This document shows, piece by piece, positions 1 to 5,876 of a stretch of 6,038 bases of DNA (position 1 is its first letter; the number at the start of each line of letters is the position of its first letter). The notes beneath the pieces were generated by a model that was not told the origin of the DNA, searched no databases, and was given only the letters and a program-made list of their open reading frames with translations. Both the position numbers and the translations under genes were made by a program. Source of the DNA: an uncultured Flavobacteriales bacterium (GTDB taxonomy: Bacteria > Bacteroidota > Bacteroidia > Flavobacteriales_D > Parvicellaceae); contig CALKFX010000095.1 in NCBI GenBank assembly GCA_938084875.1, positions 1 through 6,038 on the forward strand, read 5' to 3'.

Positions 1-893
1 ATAGGTTTTTGGTTCCATAATTTGATCTGAGGTGATAATAATTTTAGTTTTTGGGGAAAATTAACTTGTGAGGTTAGTTCATCTACTGAGTTAATCGTTT
101 TTGAGGATTCGACTAGAGGAAACTCATATAAATTTTGCCAAATACCTTTCTGAGTTCTTTTTTGCATCATAAATTGATGCTTTGGATCCGAAACAACCAA
201 ATAATTAAAATAGCGTTTCTTAATTTTGATTTTACTGGTTTTTACCGGCAACAGATTGATTTTATCTTGGTTAAATGCAATACAGTTTTTTGCAAATGGA
301 CAAGAAGGACATTTTGGCTTCTTTGGAGTACAGTGCAAAGATCCAAACTCCATTAAAGCTTGATTAAAAGTCCCTGGATGATTTTGCCCCATCAGCTCCA
401 TCGCTTTATTTTTAAACTCTTTATGTGCACTACTAGAATTAATTGGAGTTAAAATGCCAAAATATCGAGATAAAAACCGAAAAACATTCCCATCAACGAC
501 GGCTTGAGGAATATCAAAACAAATGGAAGCTATAGCACTAGCGGTGTAATCACCTACACCTTTAAGTTCTAATAAAGATTCAAATGTTTTAGGAAAAACA
601 CCATCAAGTTCGTTGTGTATATACTGCGCAGTAAAATGAAGATTTCTAGCTCTGGAGTAATATCCTAATCCTTGCCATAATTTTAATACTTCATCTTCCT
701 TCGCCATTGCTAAGGCCTCAATAGTTGGAAATGCAGTCAAAAAACGTTCAAAATAAGGGAGGCCTTGATCTGTTCGAGTTTGTTGGAGAATCACTTCAGA
801 TAGCCATATATTATAGGGCTCTCGGTTATCTCTCCACAAAAAAGAACGTTTGTTTTCAGCATACCATAAAAGTAACTTACGAGTCCAATTCAA
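1..893 (-). CDS. mutY: A/G-specific adenine glycosylase MutY (3' end beyond window)
   Basis: Base-excision repair glycosylase that removes adenine mispaired with 8-oxoguanine or guanine. I translated 297 codons from a TTG at 893-891; the frame is still open at base 1, so the C-terminal end is missing. In order: helix-hairpin-helix glycosylase domain with the family signature WLSEVILQQTR (residues 30-40, catalytic Glu33); LWQGLGYYSRARNL (72-85); the HhH motif LKGVGDYTASAI (110-121); catalytic Asp134 in VVDGNVFR; and four [4Fe-4S] cysteines at 188, 195, 198 and 204 with the canonical C-X6-C-X2-C-X5-C spacing. The Nudix-like domain that reads 8-oxoG begins near residue 228 (RYFNYLVV, then KGIWQNLYEFP). 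The start is chosen by family N-terminal alignment: in frame upstream there is no ATG or GTG before a TAA at 920-918. Odd: the usual LPWR motif before the signature reads FLWR (18-21). Identification is secure; the start codon is less so. Confidence 0.95.
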   Translation of the reverse strand, partial: MNWTRKLLLWYAENKRSFLWRDNREPYNIWLSEVILQQTRTDQGLPYFERFLTAFPTIEALAMAKEDEVLKLWQGLGYYSRARNLHFTAQYIHNELDGVFPKTFESLLELKGVGDYTASAIASICFDIPQAVVDGNVFRFLSRYFGILTPINSSSAHKEFKNKAMELMGQNHPGTFNQALMEFGSLHCTPKKPKCPSCPFAKNCIAFNQDKINLLPVKTSKIKIKKRYFNYLVVSDPKHQFMMQKRTQKGIWQNLYEFPLVESSKTINSVDELTSQVNFPQKLKLLSPQIKLWNQKP

Positions 894-981
894 AATAAGA
901 GTAGTATAAACATGTGGTTAAAAATAGAGAAAGAAAGAGAATATAAAAACTTTGTACAGAGCATATTATAATTAAAATTTA

Positions 982-989
982 TATATTTG
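982..989 (+). promoter_or_regulatory. Candidate Bacteroidetes -7 promoter box for the HU gene
   Basis: TATATTTG matches the Bacteroidetes -7 consensus TAnnTTTG exactly and lies 38 bases before the HU ATG, which would give a leader of roughly 30 bases. The nearest upstream TTTG (951-954) is 27 bases away, longer than the usual -33/-7 spacing, so the -33 element is poor or absent. The region is AT-rich, so a chance match is possible. Confidence 0.45.
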
Positions 990-1027
990 CGAGCCTTAAA
1001 TTTTGAGTAATATAACAACAAAAAAAT

Positions 1028-1321
1028 ATGACAAAAGCAGATATTGTATCAAACATTAGTGACCAGCTTGGATTAGATCGGGCTGATGTTCAGGCAACTG
1101 TTGAAAAATTTATGAAAGAAGTGAAAGTTTCTCTTGAGAAAGGAGAAAATGTATACTTAAGAGGTTTTGGGAGCTTTATTATTAAAACTCGTGCTGAAAA
1201 AACAGGTAGAAATATTTCAAAAAATGTTGCCATCAAAATTCCAGCCCACAACATCCCTTCTTTCAAACCTGCAAAGATTTTTGTACAGGGAGTGAAATCT
1301 AAAGTTCCCGTATCAAAATAA
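1028..1321 (+). CDS. HU/IHF-family nucleoid DNA-binding protein
   Basis: Small dimeric histone-like protein that binds and bends DNA in the nucleoid. At 97 residues it has family length (about 90) plus a short tail. Residues 1-40 form the helical dimerisation part (MTKADIVSNISDQLGL). The conserved GFGSF turn is at 46-50, followed by the beta-arm with KTGRNISKN (58-66) and the closing NIPSFKPAK (75-83). At position 63, where HU and IHF usually carry the DNA-intercalating proline (RNP), this protein has Ile. The ATG is preceded by an A-rich stretch (aacaacaaaaaa) and no Shine-Dalgarno, typical of Bacteroidetes. It diverges from mutY and is followed after 29 bases by the small basic protein gene. 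From sequence alone I cannot tell HU-alpha/beta or IHF subunit roles apart, so I give no symbol. Confidence 0.96.
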   Translation: MTKADIVSNISDQLGLDRADVQATVEKFMKEVKVSLEKGENVYLRGFGSFIIKTRAEKTGRNISKNVAIKIPAHNIPSFKPAKIFVQGVKSKVPVSK

Positions 1322-1350
1322 ATTTATAACCCTTTAATACCAATCTCTAT

Positions 1351-1440
1351 ATGCCTAGTGGTAAAAAACGTAAAAGACACAAGGTGGCGACGCACAAGCG
1401 AAAGAAACGAAGAAGAGCGAATCGTCACAAGAAAAAATAG
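1351..1440 (+). CDS. 29-residue highly basic protein, probable small ribosomal protein (COX24/AURKAIP1-like)
   Basis: ATG at 1351, TAG at 1438-1440; the protein begins MPSGKKRKRHKVATHKRKKR and continues with R, A, N, H and K residues to a KKK end. About two thirds of the residues are Lys, Arg or His and there is no acidic residue. From memory, near-identical 29-30-residue proteins are conserved in Bacteroidetes at this position between HU and rng, which argues strongly that the ORF is real. The pattern RHK..THKRKKR..N resembles the basic C-terminal motif of mitochondrial COX24/AURKAIP1 (ribosomal protein mS38) and the tiny actinobacterial ribosomal protein bS22, so I infer an rRNA-binding ribosomal protein; this is not proven. 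It sits 29 bases after HU and 146 bases before rng on the same strand, and is probably co-transcribed with HU. Gene call strong, function moderate. Confidence 0.82.
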   Translation: MPSGKKRKRHKVATHKRKKRRRANRHKKK

Positions 1441-1484
1441 TGTAGGTTAATGCACTTAAAATATTTACCAAAAGTTCATTGAAA

Positions 1485-1529
1485 AGGCAGTACCCAAAAA
1501 ATTTGGATCCTGCCTCAGGAAAATCCTGA
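1485..1529 (+). promoter_or_regulatory. Two adjacent hairpins in the rng leader
   Basis: Hairpin 1: AGGCAG (1485-1490) pairs with CTGCCT (1510-1515), and inside it CCAAA (1494-1498) pairs with TTTGG (1502-1506) around an AAA loop. The two stems are joined by a symmetric three-by-three internal loop that still contains one A-T pair. Hairpin 2: TCAGGA (1515-1520) pairs with TCCTGA (1524-1529) around an AAA loop. The hairpins share only base 1515. No T-tract follows (the next bases are aaatattgttt), so neither looks like an intrinsic terminator. They lie between the small basic protein gene and rng. A role as an mRNA control or processing element is inference. Confidence 0.5.
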
Positions 1530-1548
1530 AAATATTGTTTAATCCGTT

Positions 1549-1568
1549 ACTATGAGATATCTCATAGT
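1549..1568. promoter_or_regulatory. Perfect 20-bp palindrome upstream of rng
   Basis: ACTATGAGAT followed directly by its exact reverse complement, centred between 1558 and 1559, with its end 18 bases before the rng GTG. As DNA it could be a dimeric regulator's operator; as RNA it would form an 8-bp stem (ACTATGAG with CTCATAGT) capped by ATAT. It is the third inverted repeat in the 146-base leader. The function is unknown; the symmetry itself is directly visible. Confidence 0.6.
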
Positions 1569-1586
1569 TGCACAAAATAATTCAGA

Positions 1587-3140
1587 GTGAATAAAGAATT
1601 AATAATACGTTCGCATTCCTCTGCTGTTGATTTTGCACTGCTCAAGGATGGAAAATTAATTGAGCTAAATAAAGAAGTAGAAGACAATAACTTTTCTGTA
1701 GGCGACATTTTTGTCGGTAAAGTCAGAAAAGCAATGCCTGGGTTAAATGCTGCATTTGTAGATGTAGGACATGAAAAAGATGGTTTTTTACACTATCATG
1801 ACCTCGGCCCAAAATTCCCTTCGCTAGTTAAGTATATTAAACAGATAAGCACAGGTAAAAACAAAGATTATCTTTTAAAACAATTTCGATACGAAAATGA
1901 CATTGAAAAAGACGGGAATGTAGGTGACGCTATTTCACCTAAACAAACTGTTTTAGTTCAAGTTGTAAAAGAACCAATTTCTACCAAAGGCCCTAGGCTA
2001 AGCTCAGAAATTTCTCTAGCTGGTCGCTTTATGGTACTAATGCCTTTTTCTGATCGTGTCTCAATTTCACAAAAAATTGAAGATCGGGCAGAAAAAAATC
2101 GTCTTAAAAAACTGGTTCAAAGTATTCGACCCAAAGGTTTTGGTCTAATTATCCGTACAGTTGCGGAAGGACAAAAAGTAGCTGCATTAGATGCGGATAT
2201 TCAGCAATTGCTTACTCGATGGAAAAATTTATCGAGCAAACTAAAGCAAATTGACAAATACCCAACAAAAGTGTTAAGCGAAATAAATCGTTCCTCCAGT
2301 ATCTTACGTGATATTTTTGACGATCATTTCACCGGTATTCATGTAGATGATGCTGCTATGGAAAGTGAAATCAAGGATTATATTGAAACCATTGCTCCTG
2401 ATAAAACAGGGATCGTAAAATTATATGAAAATCACCTTCCAATTTTTGAGAAATTTGGAATCGAAAGGCAAATAAAATCTGCATTTGGAACAACTGTTTC
2501 CATGCAAAAAGGAGCCTATTTGGTCATAGAACACACAGAAGCGCTACACGTTATTGATGTCAATAGTGGAAACCGTTCCAATCGTTCTAAAAGCCAAGAA
2601 GATACCGCAATGGAGGTGAATATGATTGCTGCAACAGAAATTGCAAGACAGTTACGATTGCGCGACATGGGTGGAATTATAGTAGTAGATTTCATTGATT
2701 TAAATTCTAACTCAAACCGAAAAAAACTATTTGAACACCTTTGTGAAGAAATGAGTACCGACAGAACTAAACACAAGATTCTGCCACCTAGTAGATTTGG
2801 TCTCATTCAGATAACACGTCAGCGTGTTAGACCTGAAATGAATATCAAAACAAAAGAGCCCAATCCCAATGTCAATGGGGAAGTGGAAGCTCCAATAGTA
2901 TTAATTGACAAAATCAACACAGAGCTTAGTAAGATTACTAAGAACAAGCGTAATCAAAAGGAAAAACTATTTTTACATGTTCATCATTTTGTAGCCGCTT
3001 ACCTTTTAAACGGGACTCCATCCCAACGTTTAAAATGGTATTTTGAATATAAAAAGTGGATTCGAATTGTTCCACGCCATGCTTATCAATATTTGGAGTT
3101 TCGATTTTTAAATAAAGAAAGAAGAAGACTCCACCCTTAA
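1587..3140 (+). CDS. rng: Ribonuclease G, Rne/Rng family endoribonuclease
   Basis: Cytoplasmic Mg-dependent endoribonuclease of the RNase E/G family, acting in rRNA maturation and mRNA decay. 517 residues against 489 for E. coli RNase G, with no RNase E-type C-terminal scaffold. An S1 RNA-binding domain (about 36-130; VGDIFVGKVRKAMPGLNAAF) carries a loop some 20 residues longer than in E. coli RNase G. It is followed by the QVVKEPISTKGPRLSSE segment (125-141, 5'-sensor/RNase H-like region) and the DNase I-like catalytic domain, with metal-binding Asp324 (HVIDVNSGN) and Asp368 (VVDFIDL) flanking IARQLRLRDMGG (352-363). The zinc-link CPxC of RNase E/G is absent; the only cysteine is Cys386. Start is GTG at 1587: the resulting MNKELIIRS N-terminus is the family one. 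Preceded by a structured leader and closed by a strong terminator five bases after the stop. Confidence 0.95.
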   Translation: MNKELIIRSHSSAVDFALLKDGKLIELNKEVEDNNFSVGDIFVGKVRKAMPGLNAAFVDVGHEKDGFLHYHDLGPKFPSLVKYIKQISTGKNKDYLLKQFRYENDIEKDGNVGDAISPKQTVLVQVVKEPISTKGPRLSSEISLAGRFMVLMPFSDRVSISQKIEDRAEKNRLKKLVQSIRPKGFGLIIRTVAEGQKVAALDADIQQLLTRWKNLSSKLKQIDKYPTKVLSEINRSSSILRDIFDDHFTGIHVDDAAMESEIKDYIETIAPDKTGIVKLYENHLPIFEKFGIERQIKSAFGTTVSMQKGAYLVIEHTEALHVIDVNSGNRSNRSKSQEDTAMEVNMIAATEIARQLRLRDMGGIIVVDFIDLNSNSNRKKLFEHLCEEMSTDRTKHKILPPSRFGLIQITRQRVRPEMNIKTKEPNPNVNGEVEAPIVLIDKINTELSKITKNKRNQKEKLFLHVHHFVAAYLLNGTPSQRLKWYFEYKKWIRIVPRHAYQYLEFRFLNKERRRLHP

Positions 3141-3144
3141 TACG

Positions 3145-3180
3145 AAAACCACCCTTTTTATAAAAGGGTGGTTTTTTTTT
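3145..3180 (+). terminator. Intrinsic terminator after rng
   Basis: AAAACCACCCTTTT (3145-3158) and its exact reverse complement (3162-3175) form a 14-bp stem with a TAT loop. The T run 3172-3180 overlaps the 3' arm and supplies the U-tract. It begins five bases after the rng stop codon. The 5' arm has only four A residues before its GC block, so any activity on the opposite strand should be weaker. Confidence 0.93.
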
Positions 3181-3226
3181 GATCCATTTGTTTCAAAAAT
3201 TATCCTTAAGTTTTTTATATTCCATT

Positions 3227-3694
3227 ATGCAAAAAAAACAAACGTTCACTGTAGCTGAAGCCCAGCAAAAATTAGAACACTACTGCAGTTATCAAGAACG
3301 GTGTCACAAAGAAGTAGAAACAAAATTAAAGTCACTGGGAATGATTCCTTCTACAATTGATTTCATTATGTCGTATTTAATTAATGAAAATTATCTAAAT
3401 GAGTCACGATTTGCCCAAAGTTTTGCAAGAGGAAAGTTTCGAATCAAAAAATGGGGTAAAGTGCGTATCAAAAAAGAATTGAAAGCACGTCAAATTTCCG
3501 AATACAACATTAAATTAGGAATGAAAGAAATAACAGATTCTGAATACAAAACAACTTTCTGGACATTATTTGAAAAACGAAAAGATGCAGTAAAAGGACA
3601 AGAGATTCACTTACAAAAAAAGAAAATTTTAAGTTATATGGTTTATCGAGGCTGGGAAACACAATTGATCTATGAGGCTTTAAATGACCTCTAA
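3227..3694 (+). CDS. recX: Recombination regulator RecX
   Basis: RecX binds RecA and RecA-DNA filaments and modulates their activity. 155 residues of short helices arranged as three tandem three-helix repeats (roughly 7-40, 41-98 and 104-150). Recognisable segments: AQQKLEHYCSYQERCHKEV (12-30); YLNESRFAQSFARGKF (56-71), matching the family YLDDxRFAxxF pattern; KWGKVRIKKELKARQIS (75-91), matching the family G..RI..EL...GIS; and YMVYRGW (137-143). I chose the ATG at 3227. A longer in-frame TTG reading from 3179 would start inside the T-tract of the rng terminator and add 16 residues unlike the family. The gene lies behind a strong terminator, so it needs its own promoter or read-through. It is not next to recA here. 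Its stop is one base from that of the convergent receptor gene. Confidence 0.92.
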   Translation: MQKKQTFTVAEAQQKLEHYCSYQERCHKEVETKLKSLGMIPSTIDFIMSYLINENYLNESRFAQSFARGKFRIKKWGKVRIKKELKARQISEYNIKLGMKEITDSEYKTTFWTLFEKRKDAVKGQEIHLQKKKILSYMVYRGWETQLIYEALNDL

Positions 3695-3695
3695 A

Positions 3696-5525
3696 TCAAA
3701 ACTGATAACTGATTGATAAAAGCCCATTTCTTCCGGGCATAGGAACCAAATTTGTCTCACTATAAATGGAGTTCAAAATATTGTTAACCGTTCCCCTAAT
3801 TATAAATGCATTCATTTGCCAATTTACCGATCCGTCCACTACCGTGTATGATTTTACTCCATCTCTTTGGGCATGTTTAATTCCCAAAAAAGCCCCTATT
3901 TTTTCCGAAATTTGAGACGTATAATTGAAGGTAAAATGATGCTTTAATGAGTTGATACTATAACGTGAAAAATTAACTTTTGCTTCTTCCAAATCATCAA
4001 CTAAATAGGTGTACCCCATTCGCATATTTTGTTTTCGCACTCCCAAATTAAAGGAATAACGCATCTCTGTTTCAAACCCTGATGTCCAAACCGTTTGAAT
4101 GTTTGTAGCCTCCCAAAAAGACGCTTCTGTAGCCTTGGTATAGTCAATCAAATTTTCTGCTGTACGGTCAAAATAGGCAGTATAAAAACTGAAAGTATCT
4201 CCTGTATATCGAATACCTATTTCCTTTGAAAAAGCCTCTTCTGGCTTAAGGTCTTCATTTCCTCTTGTAGTTCGGTCTTCATAATAGAGGTCTGTATAGG
4301 TCGGTATTCGATAAGTATAACCGAGGTTTCCATACAAACGCCAATTGGGGTTTAGAGTAAGTCCTAAGTCCACTCCTGGATAAGTATAGGAACCAAAGTC
4401 CGAATAAATGTTGATCGCAATTCCAGGGGTAATATCAAGCAGTTGATTCCAAAAGCTAAAACGTTGTTCAAAAAATAAGGTTGCTAATTGTCTAGAGTGG
4501 TAACCTAAGTTATTACTAGCAATAGATACCCTAGAAAAATCAATTCCCATCCCTGTAATTCCCAAATTACTTGAGAAACTAGCGTCCATAGAGGCTCCAA
4601 CCTTATGCGTTATGTGCCAGTTTTCATAAATTTCAGGACGATCTCTGATATAGAGATAATGATCTTGTCCTCTTCGCCAATAGATTCTAGGCTTGAGCAC
4701 CCAATTCCCTTTTTGAATTTTTGTTTGTAAAGCTAGCAGGCTGGCTTCCGTTTCTTCGTATTGATCCTTTGCATCAGGAGAAGCATAAAATCCATTTGCA
4801 CCAAATTTTCTCCCAGAGTAATTTGTTAGAAATTCTAAAGGCATTTTTTTATCTTCAAATAAACCTACTTTCATAAAAAAAGTGTGATTTTCAAAATCGG
4901 TATTATAGCGGTAACCATCAGAGGAATTTCTTGAGTAATGAGCAAAATAATTATTTTTATCTGACCCATTTTGATAAGATATTTCACCTTGAAGTTGGGC
5001 AAAAGATCCTGAGCGAATTGCTATTTTACCTCCCTTATCAGTGCCTTTTTTGGTCACAATGTTGATTGCTCCAGTAAATGCATTTTGACCGAAAATACGA
5101 GCTGCAGGGCCTTTTAAAACCTCTATCCGCTCAATCATTTCAAGTGGTGGAAGGAAGTTTAGTGTATGATGTCCTGTCTGGGCATCATCCAGTTTTATTC
5201 CATCAATTAATAATAGAGTTTGATCGAAGCTCCCTCCTCGGATATAAAGATCTGCTTGCATTCCGGTTACTCCACGCTGACGGATATCAATCCCTGAAAC
5301 AAACTGTAATGCTTCAACTGCTGTAATAACACCACTAGATTTCAATTGTTCCGAGCTAATGATTTGTATTGTTCTAGAGGATTCTTTTAGAGGAATTTCT
5401 ATTCTTGAAGATGAAATTACAACTTCTGAAAGTTGCTGTGTTTTTGGGAGACTATCTACAGAAGACTGAGAATACAGAAAAGTTCCGAATACGAAGAAAA
5501 GTGAACTAAACAGTGATTTTATCAT
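3696..5525 (-). CDS. BtuB-like TonB-dependent outer-membrane receptor
   Basis: Outer-membrane ligand-gated beta-barrel powered by TonB-ExbBD; substrate undetermined. 609 residues, close to BtuB (594) and far shorter than SusC-type receptors; there is no SusD gene beside it. Residues 1-19 look like a Sec signal peptide (hydrophobic LFSSLFFVFGTFLY, likely cut after YS). A TonB-box-like stretch QLSEVVISSSR (31-41) follows, then the plug (about 46-160) with LYIRGGSFDQTLLLIDGIKL (93-112), IERIEVLKGPAARIFG (131-146) and AFTGAINIVTK (149-159). The rest is the barrel, with YRIPTYTDLYY (405-415) and NEDLKPEE (423-430), typical of BtuB-type barrels, ending in PGRNGLLSISYQF with the terminal Phe used for barrel assembly. 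It lies 72 bases after atpC on the same strand; I find no cobalamin riboswitch there, and the space is too short for one. A B12-type substrate is possible but unproven. Confidence 0.9.
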   Translation of the reverse strand: MIKSLFSSLFFVFGTFLYSQSSVDSLPKTQQLSEVVISSSRIEIPLKESSRTIQIISSEQLKSSGVITAVEALQFVSGIDIRQRGVTGMQADLYIRGGSFDQTLLLIDGIKLDDAQTGHHTLNFLPPLEMIERIEVLKGPAARIFGQNAFTGAINIVTKKGTDKGGKIAIRSGSFAQLQGEISYQNGSDKNNYFAHYSRNSSDGYRYNTDFENHTFFMKVGLFEDKKMPLEFLTNYSGRKFGANGFYASPDAKDQYEETEASLLALQTKIQKGNWVLKPRIYWRRGQDHYLYIRDRPEIYENWHITHKVGASMDASFSSNLGITGMGIDFSRVSIASNNLGYHSRQLATLFFEQRFSFWNQLLDITPGIAINIYSDFGSYTYPGVDLGLTLNPNWRLYGNLGYTYRIPTYTDLYYEDRTTRGNEDLKPEEAFSKEIGIRYTGDTFSFYTAYFDRTAENLIDYTKATEASFWEATNIQTVWTSGFETEMRYSFNLGVRKQNMRMGYTYLVDDLEEAKVNFSRYSINSLKHHFTFNYTSQISEKIGAFLGIKHAQRDGVKSYTVVDGSVNWQMNAFIIRGTVNNILNSIYSETNLVPMPGRNGLLSISYQF

Positions 5526-5528
5526 AAA

Positions 5529-5540
5529 CCTAAACTTAGG
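5529..5540. repeat. Short inverted repeat before the receptor start
   Basis: CCTAA and TTAGG arms of five bases surround a two-base centre (AC), ending three bases upstream of the receptor ATG. The centre is too tight for an RNA hairpin, so if functional it would be a protein-binding site. Its length makes chance occurrence quite likely. Confidence 0.2.
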
Positions 5541-5597
5541 AAATCGTGTAGTAAAAAATGTTTGGGGTAATCTTGAAGTAGGATGACTAAATGGAGG

Positions 5598-5873
5598 CTA
5601 ATCTGTAAGAAGGATGACTTTGTTGTCACTTAATTCAATAGCTCCGGATTGTATATCTAAAAAAGTGAATTCCCCTTCTTGAATAAATTTAGAACGGTTG
5701 TTTTCATTAATGATAACTTTCCCTTGAATTTTAACACGACCCTCTACTAGGGTTGAAACAATAGGTGCGTGATTATTCAAGATCTGGAAAGAACCTGATG
5801 CACCTGGCACGGTTAAACTAACTACTTCGCCACTAAAAAGTTGAGCTTCGGGTGAAACGATTTCAAGTTGCAT
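5598..5873 (-). CDS. atpC: F1Fo ATP synthase epsilon subunit (short form)
   Basis: Central-stalk subunit of F1, coupling rotation between gamma and the c-ring. 91 residues, made only of the N-terminal beta-sandwich: LEIVSPEAQLFSGEV (3-17), the family turn VPGASGSFQILNNHAPIVS (22-40), and a closing strand IELSDNKVILL (79-89). E. coli epsilon is about 139 residues and carries a C-terminal two-helix domain that can inhibit ATP hydrolysis; here the frame ends just after the sandwich. Short epsilon subunits are usual in Bacteroidetes, so this is not a truncation by mutation. The ATG lies three bases after the atpD stop, so the two genes are surely one transcript. Confidence 0.95.
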   Translation of the reverse strand: MQLEIVSPEAQLFSGEVVSLTVPGASGSFQILNNHAPIVSTLVEGRVKIQGKVIINENNRSKFIQEGEFTFLDIQSGAIELSDNKVILLTD

Positions 5874-5876
5874 AAT

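Noticed and set aside
135..356. 73-codon plus-strand open frame
   Set aside because: It lies antisense to the clearly conserved mutY coding region, including the iron-sulfur cysteine motif, and has no recognisable features.
1515..1540. Intrinsic terminator after the small basic protein gene
   Set aside because: The 6-bp stem is followed by aaatattgttt rather than a T-tract, so it does not meet the terminator pattern.
2516..2806. 96-codon minus-strand open frame
   Set aside because: Antisense shadow of the rng catalytic domain, the most conserved part of that gene; no independent support.
3187..3214. Possible recX promoter, TTTG (3187-3190) and TAAGTTTT (3207-3214) with a 16-base spacer
   Set aside because: The -7 box misses the final G of TAnnTTTG, the spacer is short, and the region is so T-rich that a match like this is expected by chance. 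A promoter is needed here, but I cannot place it.
3179..3226. N-terminal extension of recX by 16 codons from a TTG
   Set aside because: The TTG falls in the T-tract of the rng terminator, and the extra residues do not match RecX N-termini; the ATG at 3227 fits the family.
5078..5326. 82-codon plus-strand open frame
   Set aside because: Antisense shadow of the conserved plug domain of the TonB-dependent receptor.
5526..5597. Cobalamin riboswitch before the BtuB-like receptor
   Set aside because: Only 72 bases separate the genes, too few for a B12 riboswitch, and no B12-box-like sequence is seen.
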